Source: CAKZLS01 sp963771545 | GTDB taxonomy: Bacteria; Pseudomonadota; Alphaproteobacteria; Rhodospirillales; Defluviicoccaceae | Assembly (NCBI GenBank): GCA_963771545.1 | Contig: CAVYTX010000002.1 | Location: 434,001-498,000 of the forward strand | Direction: 5' to 3' | Length of the DNA: 64,000 nucleotides | Part shown: positions 46,859 through 55,253 of the stretch, piece after piece | Layout: every line of letters starts with the position of its first letter | Numbering within the stretch: the stretch's first letter is position 1 | Program-made: the position numbers and the translations under genes | The notes under the pieces: model-generated | Database searches by the model: none | What the model saw: only the letters and a program-made list of their open reading frames with translations | What the model was told of the DNA's origin: nothing

Positions 46859-48610
46859 ATGGACAATAGAAACCTGATCCTGGCGATCGTCCTGTCGATC
46901 GTGATTTTGTTTGGGTTCCAGCACGTTTACGAGATCTTCTACCCGAAGCCGGCCGTTCCCCCCAAGGCGACGGGCCAGCAGGCCGTGACCGAGGCGGCGC
47001 CCGGCGCCGTCGACAAACCGCCGCCGGCGGCGGCGGACTCCGCACCGCCCTCCTTACCCGGAAGCGTGCCCGCTCCCGCCGTGTCCAGGGCCCGGGACCG
47101 GGCCGGCGCGCTCGCGGCCGTCCCCCGCATCAGGATCAACACCCCGAGGCTCCACGGCTCGATTTCGCTGGTTGGCGGGCGTCTCGATGATTTGACGTTG
47201 GCGAAGTTCCACGAAACCCTCGATCCCAAGAGTCCGGAGATCGTGCTGTTTTCTCCCCCCGGAACGCCCGAGGCCTACTTCGCCGAGACGGGTTGGGTTT
47301 CCTCCGCCAACAACGGGGTCGCCGTGCCGGGCCCCGACACCCTGTGGACCGCCGACCGCGATACGCTTACTCCCGACAACCCGGTGACGTTGACCTGGGA
47401 CAACGGCGCGGGCTTGACCTTCAGGCGCATTCTCGCGGTCGACAAGGATTATCTGTTCACGATCACCCAGACTGTGGAGAACACCGGGGAGGAAACCGTC
47501 GACCTCAACCCCTATTCGCTGGTGTCGCGGCACGGAACGCCAAAGATCAGCGGCTTCTATATTCTGCACGAAGGCCCCCTGGGCGTGTTCGACGGCACCC
47601 TGAAGGAAGTCGATTACGATGAGCTTCAGGAAGTCGGCACCATCGAGCAACCGACCACGGGCGGCTGGATCGGTATCACCGACAAGTATTGGCTGGCCGC
47701 CCTGGCTCCCAATCCGGAGAAAAACGTCAATACGCGGTTCGTTCACCAGCGGGTCGGCGACAGCGACAAATATCAGGTCGACGTGCTCGGCGGTCGGGTG
47801 GCCATCGCGCCGGGCGAGAGCGCGCAAGTGACGAGCCGGGTTTTCGCGGGCGCCAAGGAGCTGCGTCTTCTCCAGCGGTACGAAGACGAATACAACATCG
47901 AAAAACTGACCCTCGCCATCGACTTTGGGTGGTTCTGGTTCCTCACCCGGCCGCTCTCGGAGGTTTTGATCTGGGCCAACGGATGGATCGGCAACTTCGG
48001 CGTCGCGATCCTTCTTCTGACCGTGGTCATCAAGCTCGCGTTCTTTCCGCTCGCCAACAAGTCGTACCGGGCGATGAGCCAGATGCGGAAGCTGCAGCCC
48101 GAGATGGTCAAGCTCCGCGAACGCTTTGGCGACGACAAGGCCCGCCTGAACCAGGAAATGATGGCGCTCTATAAGCGCGAGAAGGTCAACCCCACGTCGG
48201 GCTGTCTTCCGATGATCATCCAGATCCCGGTGTTCTTTTCGCTGTACAAGGTGCTATTCGTCACCATCGAGATGCGGCACGCGCCCTTTTTCGGTTGGAT
48301 CCAGGATCTCTCCGCTCCCGACCCGACGACGGTTTTCAATCTATTCGGGCTGATCCCGTGGACGCCTCCGGAATTGCTGATGATCGGCGCGTGGCCGTTG
48401 ATCATGGGCATCACCATGTTCCTGCAGCAGAAATTGAACCCGCAGCCGCCCGATCCCCTGCAGGCGAAGATCTTCATGTTCCTGCCGGTGGTGTTCACCA
48501 TCATGCTGGCGCGGTTCCCCGCGGGGCTGGTGATCTACTGGACATGGAACAACATCCTCTCGATTATCCAGCAGTGGGTGATCATGCGCAAAATGGGCGT
48601 GAAGACCTGA
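46859..48610 (+). CDS. yidC: Membrane protein insertase YidC
   Basis: 583 residues. An N-terminal helix (LILAIVLSIVILFGFQHVYE), a large periplasmic domain in the Gram-negative long form, then five helices with MSQMRKLQPEMVKLRERFGD, NPTSGCLPMIIQIPVFFSLY and PAGLVIYWTWNNILSIIQQW. It inserts proteins into the inner membrane alone or with SecYEG. Confidence 0.97.
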   Translation: MDNRNLILAIVLSIVILFGFQHVYEIFYPKPAVPPKATGQQAVTEAAPGAVDKPPPAAADSAPPSLPGSVPAPAVSRARDRAGALAAVPRIRINTPRLHGSISLVGGRLDDLTLAKFHETLDPKSPEIVLFSPPGTPEAYFAETGWVSSANNGVAVPGPDTLWTADRDTLTPDNPVTLTWDNGAGLTFRRILAVDKDYLFTITQTVENTGEETVDLNPYSLVSRHGTPKISGFYILHEGPLGVFDGTLKEVDYDELQEVGTIEQPTTGGWIGITDKYWLAALAPNPEKNVNTRFVHQRVGDSDKYQVDVLGGRVAIAPGESAQVTSRVFAGAKELRLLQRYEDEYNIEKLTLAIDFGWFWFLTRPLSEVLIWANGWIGNFGVAILLLTVVIKLAFFPLANKSYRAMSQMRKLQPEMVKLRERFGDDKARLNQEMMALYKREKVNPTSGCLPMIIQIPVFFSLYKVLFVTIEMRHAPFFGWIQDLSAPDPTTVFNLFGLIPWTPPELLMIGAWPLIMGITMFLQQKLNPQPPDPLQAKIFMFLPVVFTIMLARFPAGLVIYWTWNNILSIIQQWVIMRKMGVKT

Positions 48611-49296
48611 CGGATCGCTGCGACGAAGAACGGGCGGCGGCGGCCCTGGAGGGGGGAAGGCTGCTGTTCACCCTGCCGTGCGGGTTCGTCACGGCCGCCG
48701 CCCAGTTGGATCAGGTGCCGGCCGGCACCCTCCCCGAGATCGCGTTCGCCGGCCGTTCGAACGTCGGCAAGTCCAGCCTCATCAACGCCCTGACCGGCCG
48801 CAACACCCTGGCCAGGACGTCGAACACGCCGGGCCGGACGCAACTGCTGATCTTTTTCAATCTCGGGGACCGGCTGACGCTGACCGATCTTCCGGGCTAC
48901 GGATACGCCGCCGCGCCCAAGTCCACCGTGGAGCGCTGGACGCAACTCGTGGACGCCTACCTTCACGGCCGCGCCCCGCTTAGGCGGGCGCTGCTGCTGG
49001 TGGACGCGCGCCGCGGCATCAAGAGCATCGATCGGGATGTCATGGCGATGCTGGACCGGTCGGCCGTGTCCTATCAGGTGATCCTGACCAAATGCGACAA
49101 GCTGAAGCCGGCGCCGCTCGCCGACCTTGTCGCCCGAACGGCCGCCGAGCTGGTTCAACATACCGCCGGCCATCCGGATGTGCTGACCACCAGCGCTCGA
49201 ACCCACGAGGGTATGCCCGAGCTTCGCGCCGCGCTCGGCGAACTGGCGCTGCCGGTTTCCGCCGATGCCGGCGAAGGCCGGGTTAGCCGGCCGTAA
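48607..49296 (+). CDS. engB: Ribosome biogenesis GTPase YihA/EngB
   Basis: About 229 residues. G1 is AFAGRSNVGKSSLINAL, G2/G3 are TPGRTQ and LTDLPGYGYA, G4 is TKCDK and G5 is TSAR. No ATG, GTG or TTG is available in the right place before the G1 domain. CTG at 48607, overlapping the yidC stop (CTGA), gives the expected length, so it is chosen tentatively. Needed for 50S assembly. In related genomes argB usually follows; here an island intervenes. Confidence 0.93.
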   Translation: MTDRCDEERAAAALEGGRLLFTLPCGFVTAAAQLDQVPAGTLPEIAFAGRSNVGKSSLINALTGRNTLARTSNTPGRTQLLIFFNLGDRLTLTDLPGYGYAAAPKSTVERWTQLVDAYLHGRAPLRRALLLVDARRGIKSIDRDVMAMLDRSAVSYQVILTKCDKLKPAPLADLVARTAAELVQHTAGHPDVLTTSARTHEGMPELRAALGELALPVSADAGEGRVSRP

Positions 49297-49750
49297 GCGG
49301 AAATCGCTCGTGGTCCGGATCCAATAGTTGGCGCCCATGCGATCGCGTTTCCCACACGCTTAGCGGGAGGGCGGCGGCACCGGTTCGCCGGAAATCGCGG
49401 GATTCCGGATGGAAACGGTTAACGTCGGCATTTTTCACCCCATCACGTGAGAACGGGGGACCGGCCGTTGAGCGAAATCCAGTATCATTCCCATGAGATG
49501 GATTAGAAACACGAAGAAGGGGGGCGAGATCCTAAAAATATGGGTATCAGAGATCGAATTCATTTGGACGATCTGGACATGCCACAAAAAAATCATCACG
49601 TTGTGTGAAACCTTGACCGACGCAGAATTTTTGGAACCATCAGCCCGCGTTTCACGTTATCGGATGCAAGGGAATAAGCCTGGCTGTAATTAGGTAGAAT
49701 TAGGTAGTAGAGTGCCGCAGCCATGCGAAATCGCAGTACTGAATCATAAA
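49297..49750 (+). other. Non-coding left edge of the engB-argB island
   Basis: About 450 bp without a recognisable gene. GC drops abruptly near 49490, and a short direct repeat (ATTAGGTAGA/ATTAGGTAGT) lies at 49690-49709 just before the first island gene. A 66-codon frame at 49493-49693 has no family features. Confidence 0.4.
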
Positions 49751-51376
49751 ATGTCAAAAATGGATATCCAGGCCGCCCTCCAACTCCCGGTGGAAACGCT
49801 GCTAGCGACCGGAGGTGACTCAAGGCAAGTGGCCGGAGTCGTTGGATCTCTGAGTAAGTATCTTTGTGCGACAAGCCCTCGCCCAGATGTAGCGCCGTTC
49901 GGATCCTGCACCGCATCTTCGATCTCGGAAGCCGGATATCAGGCCGCCGTGCGGCTGCATCGCCATTTACGCGCGCTCGCCAACGCACCGGACATCTATA
50001 TCGCGATAGCGGAGCACTACGAATTGGTTCGCGAAGAACTCTTGTTTATGCTGACCAAGGGTACGGTTCCTGGTGTTGAAGTGGCGCTGACCCCATCGGG
50101 AACGGACGCCGAGCTGGTGGCGCTCGCCATAGCCCATGGTTCGGGCGAGCGGCCCGTGACCAATATTCTTCTGGCGCCGACCGAGGTAGGCAGCGGTACG
50201 CCGCGCGCGGCCGCGTGCCGGTACTTTGACAATGTCACGCCTTTTGGTGGCCCGGTCGATCCTGGTAGCTCAATCGATGCACGATTGGCGGAACGAACCA
50301 ATCTAGCAAACGTCGCAATTCGAGATGAGCTAGGGAGCCCTCGAAGCGAGGCCGATATCGATGCCGAGGTTGTGGAGATCGTCGAGGAGCGAGTGTCGCG
50401 GGGGCACAGGGTACTGCTCCATGTAATCGCCCATAGCAAGACGGGTCTTCACGCTCCGAGCCTATCGTGTGTCGAGCGACTGCGGTCGCGTTTTGGCGAA
50501 GACGTGCTGGTTGTGATTGACGCGGCGCAGGGTAGGTTTAGCCGTCGCGGTCTTGTAAGTTGCCTGAGAGCGGGTCACCTGGTGCTGCTTACCGGGTCGA
50601 AGTTCTATGGCGGCCCTCCATTCTCGGGTGCTCTGCTTGTCCCCGCGTCGGCGGGTCCGTCCAAACGCGATCTTGGCACTTTCCCACCGGGGTTCGCCAA
50701 GTTCTTTACGGTGGATCAGTTTCCGGCGAGTTGGGCGCCTCACGCGACGGAGTTGCCCGAATTGGGAAACCTCGGACTGCTTCTACGTTGGGCCGCCGCC
50801 ATCGCGGATATACGGGAGTACTACAATACGCCCTCAAAGATTCGTCTTCAGGTTCTTCGTGAGTTCGAACGCGCGGTGCCTGAAATACTTGGTGACAGCT
50901 CGTCGATTTCACTTGAAAATACAGGCGTCCCGATATTGTCTGACAAACTAGACCGAGTGCTGCAGTCAAAGACAACTGTTTTTTCCTTTAGCGTTACCCT
51001 ATCTAGTGGCCTGAGGCTTGATACGGATGCCCTGAGGACCGTGTGGCGATGGTTAAATGATGATATATCGAATCTTCTTCCAAATGGATCCACCGAATGG
51101 CGCAGAATTCTTGCGCCTCGGCTGCATCTCGGGCAGCCCGTAACACTTTGCAATAGCAGTACCGCGCCCGCGGTTCTTCGAATCGCACTCGGGGGCGTAC
51201 TCTTGTCGACCGTAGTCCATGATCCGACGTGGGGCCAAACCTATCAGGATCGTGTAGCGCGGCTCCATGACAAGTTAATCGAGCTGAAGCGGAAGCTAGA
51301 CATGATAGCCGCGCATTATGATGAACTCCTTGTCCGTTCAGCGTCCCCATCATATATACTAGGCGAAGCGGTGTGA
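49751..51376 (+). CDS. Fold-type I PLP-dependent enzyme of unrecognised family
   Basis: About 541 residues from ATG 49751; GTG 49712 and ATG 49760 also fit. The middle shows a fold-type I PLP enzyme core. VALTPSGTDAELVALAIA is a cofactor-phosphate loop of the aminotransferase-V type. VLVVIDAAQGRFSRRG is the Asp that contacts the pyridine N. LLTGSKFYGGPPFSGALLVP carries the probable Schiff-base Lys. The C-terminal 150 residues do not match a family that I know. Codon use is clearly less GC-rich than in engB or argB. The stop overlaps the GTG start of a second PLP enzyme, so the two are co-translated. Function unknown; an amino-acid-modifying step in a small-molecule pathway is inferred. Confidence 0.7.
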   Translation: MSKMDIQAALQLPVETLLATGGDSRQVAGVVGSLSKYLCATSPRPDVAPFGSCTASSISEAGYQAAVRLHRHLRALANAPDIYIAIAEHYELVREELLFMLTKGTVPGVEVALTPSGTDAELVALAIAHGSGERPVTNILLAPTEVGSGTPRAAACRYFDNVTPFGGPVDPGSSIDARLAERTNLANVAIRDELGSPRSEADIDAEVVEIVEERVSRGHRVLLHVIAHSKTGLHAPSLSCVERLRSRFGEDVLVVIDAAQGRFSRRGLVSCLRAGHLVLLTGSKFYGGPPFSGALLVPASAGPSKRDLGTFPPGFAKFFTVDQFPASWAPHATELPELGNLGLLLRWAAAIADIREYYNTPSKIRLQVLREFERAVPEILGDSSSISLENTGVPILSDKLDRVLQSKTTVFSFSVTLSSGLRLDTDALRTVWRWLNDDISNLLPNGSTEWRRILAPRLHLGQPVTLCNSSTAPAVLRIALGGVLLSTVVHDPTWGQTYQDRVARLHDKLIELKRKLDMIAAHYDELLVRSASPSYILGEAV

Positions 51377-52669
51377 ATAGTTGGCGGTATTCTCCGTCGC
51401 CAAACGACATACAAAACGTAAGTTCGGCCGCGATTTCCAGCGGGATCGTTACGTCCGATGACAGGTCCGTGGTGTTTCACAACCTCGATCTTCTTCGGGC
51501 CCGTATCGGGGATCTGCATGAGGTTTTTCCGGATAACGCGCTTCATGCGATCGCAATCAAAGCAAATCCACTGATAGAAATATTGAAAGTCTCGGTGGAG
51601 GCGGGTGCCGGGCTTGAGGCGGCGTCATTTGAAGAGGTACAAATCGGACTTGCCGCCGGTTGCCCGCCTTCCAGACTGGTGTTCGATTCTCCGGCGAAGA
51701 CGTTTGACGAACTTGCCGCGGCCCTCGAGCTGGGTATCGTCGTGAATGTCGACAACCTTCAGGAGTTGGAGCGCATCGACCGCTTGTTGGCGGGGAGGCA
51801 TGCGGTCGGCCAGATCGGTCTGCGGGTCAATCCGGTCGTGGGATCGGGCAGTATAGGAATTACCAGCGTAGCCGATAAGTCATCGAAGTTTGGTCTGCGA
51901 TGCGATCGGGATTGGCGCTCTATCGTGGAATCGTTCCGTCGCTTTCCCTGGCTAACCGGTCTTCATGTTCACATTGGGTCTCAAGGATGCGATCTTAACC
52001 TGCTAATAGCCGGTATTCGTCGCATTCAGGAGTTGCGGGAAGCTATAGAACAAGAGCTTGGGAGTGGACGCATAGGGTTTGTCGATATCGGAGGCGGTTT
52101 GCCGAACTCGATATGTGGAGGACGATAGACCTCCGACACTTTCCGAGTATGTGCGTCGACTTGAACTCGACGTCCCCGGGTTGTTCGATAACCGGCTCCG
52201 GTTGGTGACGGAATTTGGGCGCGCGGTCCAGGCGAACTGCGGGATTGCACTGACCCGAGTCGAGTACATCAAGACACTGGACGATCTTCCTTTGGCGATC
52301 GTCCATCTGGGCGCCGATATGCTCATGCGCCCGGTGTACCTGCCGGATCAATGGAATCACCGGTTCTTTGCGCTGGATAGCAAGGGGCGGCTCAAGAACG
52401 ATCCGCAATCTCCGTGGACGATTGGCGGGCCGCTCTGCTTCGGGGGAGATATCGTAAGCCGCCATTGTCCTCTTCCGGCGCTGGAGGTGGGCGACTACAT
52501 AGCCATATCGGATGTCGGCGCGTATACGGTGAGCCTCTGGTCGAGGCATTGCAGTCGTGGAATACCACTCGTGGCCGGCTATTCGGGGGATGGTCCCGAC
52601 TTTGTCGTTCTACGAGAGCGGGAAGAAGCCGCCGATCTCGTGCGGTATTGGGGACGCAATGGCATTTAG
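51373..52669 (+). CDS. Fold-type III PLP decarboxylase-like enzyme (DapDC/ODC family), frameshifted
   Basis: Starts at GTG 51373. The PLP Lys is in LHAIAIKANPLIEIL, followed by GAGLEAASFEEVQIGLAAG, GLHVHIGSQG and VDIGGGLP. In the second frame come EFGRAVQANCG (usually EPGR) and PLCFGGDIV, the loop with the catalytic Cys. The frame breaks at 52105-52106 (AA); dropping one A gives GGGLPTRYVEDDRPP and a protein of about 431 residues. It resembles diaminopimelate/ornithine decarboxylases and, from memory, the Y4yA-type subgroup with an altered EPGR motif. It is coupled to the fold-type I enzyme upstream. Confidence 0.75.
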
Positions 52670-52739
52670 GATGTTCCGCGGCGGTTTAATTTTGCCATCT
52701 GTATTAGCTCGAACTTAATCTGACATTGCGTGTTGGTTT

Positions 52740-53026
52740 TCGTAGACAGGAGCCGCCGGGCGGAACAGTCTGAAGCGGCGCGCCGCGAACGCCTCGGCGG
52801 CCCGAGGCGGAAGGGCGGGAGCGTCTGGCGGGACATCGAGGACGAAATCCAGCGGCGCGATGCGCCGGGCTATGACCGCGCCGCCGATCTTCTGTTCGAT
52901 CTCCAGGCGATCGCCACCGAAGAGCGAACGCTCGCCGATTTCGCCCGCCGCCTCGAGGCGATCCGTGAAAATCACGCGCGCAAGGGAAAGTTCATCGAAC
53001 GGTTGAAAGGACTGGAAACGCGCTGA
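52740..53026 (+). pseudogene. C-terminal remnant of a SWIM zinc-finger-type protein
   Basis: About 95 codons resembling the extreme C-terminus of alphaproteobacterial SWIM-domain proteins: ARRERLGG, then YDRAADLLFDLQAIATEERT, DFARRLEAIRENHARKGKFI and ERLKGLE. There is no SWIM Cys/His motif and the rest of the gene is missing. It is high-GC, unlike the PLP genes before it, so it may be ancestral DNA cut by the island. Confidence 0.5.
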
Positions 53027-53271
53027 ACGGCGGGGTTTTCTTTATCTTTTTCGCGGAATTGGAAAACGTGACATCCCTGTCTTCGCAGAGGCACGAGAGC
53101 CGCCGAGCGGCATGTTACACTCCTGGCTCTCACCCCGGCGCCGACAACTTGACACGGAAACCAATATTAATCGACTCTAACCCCGTTGTTCCCGGACCTA
53201 TCAGTGAGGTGGTCCCAGGAAATCGGACAGCCGGTTAAGGTGTATTCCACCGTTTAGCGGAGGAGTACGAG

Positions 53272-53553
53272 ATGACGATTCGACGCCGGTTCACGGCAGA
53301 CTTTAAGTCCCGGGTGGCGCTGGAAGCGCTACGGGGCGACAAGACGATCCGGGAGATTGCGTCCAAGCACAAGGTGCATCCGAACCAAGTGAGCACGTGG
53401 AAGCGCCAGGCGGTTGAGGGTTTGGGGGCGGTGTTTTCGAACGGCGCCGCCCGGGCCGGCCGAGACCATGAATCCGAGCTCCGAGACCTTCACGCCAAGA
53501 TTGGCGAGCTGACGGTGGAACGGGATTTTTTGGCCAGAGGGCTCAAGCGATGA
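53272..53553 (+). CDS. IS3-family transposase OrfA
   Basis: 93 residues with a helix-turn-helix (RRRFTADFKSRVALEALRGD, then TIREIASKHKVHPNQVSTWK) and a leucine-zipper-like tail (ESELRDLHAKIGELTVERDF). The ATG is preceded by GGAGGAG. It ends in an ATGA overlap with orfB. Confidence 0.9.
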   Translation: MTIRRRFTADFKSRVALEALRGDKTIREIASKHKVHPNQVSTWKRQAVEGLGAVFSNGAARAGRDHESELRDLHAKIGELTVERDFLARGLKR

Positions 53554-53745
53554 GCCGGGGGCAGCGCAAGACAATGATCACGCGCGACCATCCCGAGGCT
53601 GAGCTTGAGCCGTCAATGCCGCCTGCTTTCCATCAGCCGATCCTCCTTCTATTTCGCGCCCCGTCATGGCGTCAATGGGGGAGAGACCCAGGAGAACCTG
53701 GCATTGATGCGTCGGATCGACGCGTTGTTTTTGAAGTATCCGCGA
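53550..53745 (+). pseudogene. IS3-family transposase OrfB, N-terminal fragment
   Basis: After a frame break in the CCC run at 53590-53592 the sequence reads DHPRLSLSRQCRLLSISRSS and FYFAPRHGVNGGETQ, then LMRRIDALFLKYP, the N-terminus of IS3 OrfB. The catalytic DDE domain is absent. Confidence 0.75.
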
Positions 53746-53752
53746 AAACAAA

Positions 53753-53791
53753 GGGGTCAGATTCAGTTGAAAATCAAATGACTCTGACCCC
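53753..53791 (+). repeat. Small palindrome GGGGTCAG...CTGACCCC
   Basis: An 8-bp inverted repeat (53753-53760 with 53784-53791) around an AT-rich loop, lying exactly where homology to the IS3 orfB ends and just beyond the end of the cNMP-FHA gene on the other strand. It may be the end of another repeat, or serve as a terminator. Confidence 0.5.
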
Positions 53792-53852
53792 ATGGGTCGC
53801 GTTCTCTTTTCCGTGTAGACAATGGGCAGTCGGTTTACGCCTCCAGCTAACC

Positions 53853-54629
53853 CTACACGACGAGCCGGAATCGATAGGGCGACCCCTTTCCACCCGCAAC
53901 GACAACATTGTCACCGTTGTGCAGAGGAGCCTGATCCGAGGCGAAGTGGTCTCCGAGCCCGATGCCATTGACTTCGGTTCCCAAACTGCTGTGCATGTCG
54001 CGAACCACGTAAGTGCCGATGTTGTGATCAATGGAGAAATGAACACGAGAGAGACGAAAGGGTTTCACGTCCGCGACCTCAAGATCGACTGGACGCCGCA
54101 ACTGTCTATCCCCTTCCGTCGACACGCGCCCGACGACGAATGGAGCGGTCGTCACCGGGAGACCTTCGGACGGCAGCAGACGCGCGAGGCGTTTGGAGTT
54201 TCCAAAAACCCTGAGCGCCGGCAATGGGGATGCCGTGCCGCTTCTTGAGTGACGAGTGTCGGACCGAGCGCCGCCCGCGGTAACCGCCTCCACCAACGCC
54301 TGGCTAACGACTTTGAGGCGACTGCTCAGGCGGCTGAGCAATCGGAAGGCCAGTTCACTGTCCTCGCTGATCCGTTTCAGGAATTCGTCCTTTGGAATGA
54401 CCTCGACGGTTACGAGGCTTCTGGCCCGAACCGTCGCGATCCGAGGAGCGTCCTGAATAACGCCCAACTCGCCGATGAATTCTCCGGCCGCGGCCGTTCC
54501 AAGGGTGACGGTCTCGCCTTCAATCTGTTTGATGACGTCGACCTCGCCGGAGAGAATACGACACGCGTAGTCACTCGGTTCGCCCTCGGCGAACAGGATT
54601 TCCCCCACAAGATATTGCTTTTGGATCAC
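53853..54629 (-). CDS. Cyclic-nucleotide-binding and FHA-domain protein
   Basis: 258 residues. The first 120 form a cNMP-binding (CRP-like) beta-barrel: YLVGEILFAEGEPSDYACRI, then LSGEVDVIKQIEGETVTLG and AAGEFIGELGVIQDAPRIAT. The canonical Arg of cAMP sites is replaced within DAPRIA, and FIGELG is the Glu-containing loop. Residues about 160-258 are an FHA domain (PFVVGRV ... LSRVHFSI ... VRDMHSSLGTEVNG), which binds phospho-Thr. There is no HTH, so it is not a transcription factor. A kinase/phosphatase partner is expected but not present nearby. Confidence 0.85.
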   Translation of the reverse strand: MIQKQYLVGEILFAEGEPSDYACRILSGEVDVIKQIEGETVTLGTAAAGEFIGELGVIQDAPRIATVRARSLVTVEVIPKDEFLKRISEDSELAFRLLSRLSSRLKVVSQALVEAVTAGGARSDTRHSRSGTASPLPALRVFGNSKRLARLLPSEGLPVTTAPFVVGRVSTEGDRQLRRPVDLEVADVKPFRLSRVHFSIDHNIGTYVVRDMHSSLGTEVNGIGLGDHFASDQAPLHNGDNVVVAGGKGSPYRFRLVV

Positions 54630-55253
54630 GGTCTGATTGTCCCGCCTGAGTTCGCGCTCAACCCCACCATTGCATCGCCCGGCCGTCCTCCGCGCGGTCC
54701 TTTCCGACTAGGTTATTCCTCCCGTGCATCGCCGGCGCAATACCATAGCAGATACGGTATTGTCTCGTGGAGAAGTGTGTGCGCCCTGTGCTCTCGTTTA
54801 GGGGGTCAGGCCTATAATCGTACTCTGTTTCGCACCAATTCCAGGTGGGTTGATCCACGGCGATGGGGGACTGCACCGCGATTTCGGGTGGATCGTCAAG
54901 GCGCAACGCCGAAGATCACCCCCACATGACGGGGGACCGCACCCCGGATCCAATGCATGCGGGTGTTCTCTTCGCCGAAGCTCGCATGCTTCAAGCGGTG
55001 GTTCTGGATCGCCGCGCCTTCGGCTCGCGATTGTCTGTTGGAGATAGCGTATATCTGGACGGTCCTGGCATAGTCGGGATGCCGGGCGGTGGGTGGCCAC
55101 CCACCGCCCGGCGCGGATCGGCTGGCCGTCTCGCGATGGGGCTATGACGCCCGCCGTCATCAGGGCCGCCGCTCCGCTCCCGTTAACCGCTTGATGAGTT
55201 GCTTGGGTTTACCGCCCGCAGACAATCATAAGCATGAACGAGGATACCGCTTG
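54630..55253 (+). other. Gene-free stretch left of the IS110 transposase
   Basis: 624 bp without a supported gene. It contains a perfect 32-bp palindrome at 55081-55112 and, between that and the transposase start, about 140 bp that could be the left end of the IS110 element. The rest shows short imperfect repeats (GGGGGACTGCACC / GGGGGACCGCACC near 54865 and 54935) but no known feature. Confidence 0.5.
55081..55112 (+). repeat. Perfect 32-bp palindrome
   Basis: The 16-bp arm GCCGGGCGGTGGGTGG is followed directly by its reverse complement with no spacer. It is GC-only apart from two A/T pairs and would form a very stable hairpin. It sits just left of the IS110 transposase gene. Confidence 0.85.

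Larger units (their letters stand above)
53204..53745 (+). mobile_element. Truncated IS3-family insertion sequence
   Basis: The left end is probably near 53204 (TGAGGTGGTCCCAGGAAATC), about 70 bp before the orfA start. It contains a complete orfA and the first part of orfB. Homology to orfB stops after LFLKYP near 53740, where an unrelated palindromic sequence begins, so the right half of the element is missing. Confidence 0.7.

Noticed and set aside
49493..49693. 66-codon frame at the island's left edge
   Set aside because: The composition is not protein-like and no family features are visible.
51373..52128. A short stand-alone alanine-racemase-like protein
   Set aside because: The frame stops right after the DIGGGLP motif, while the rest of the decarboxylase fold continues in the next frame. 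It is one frameshifted gene.
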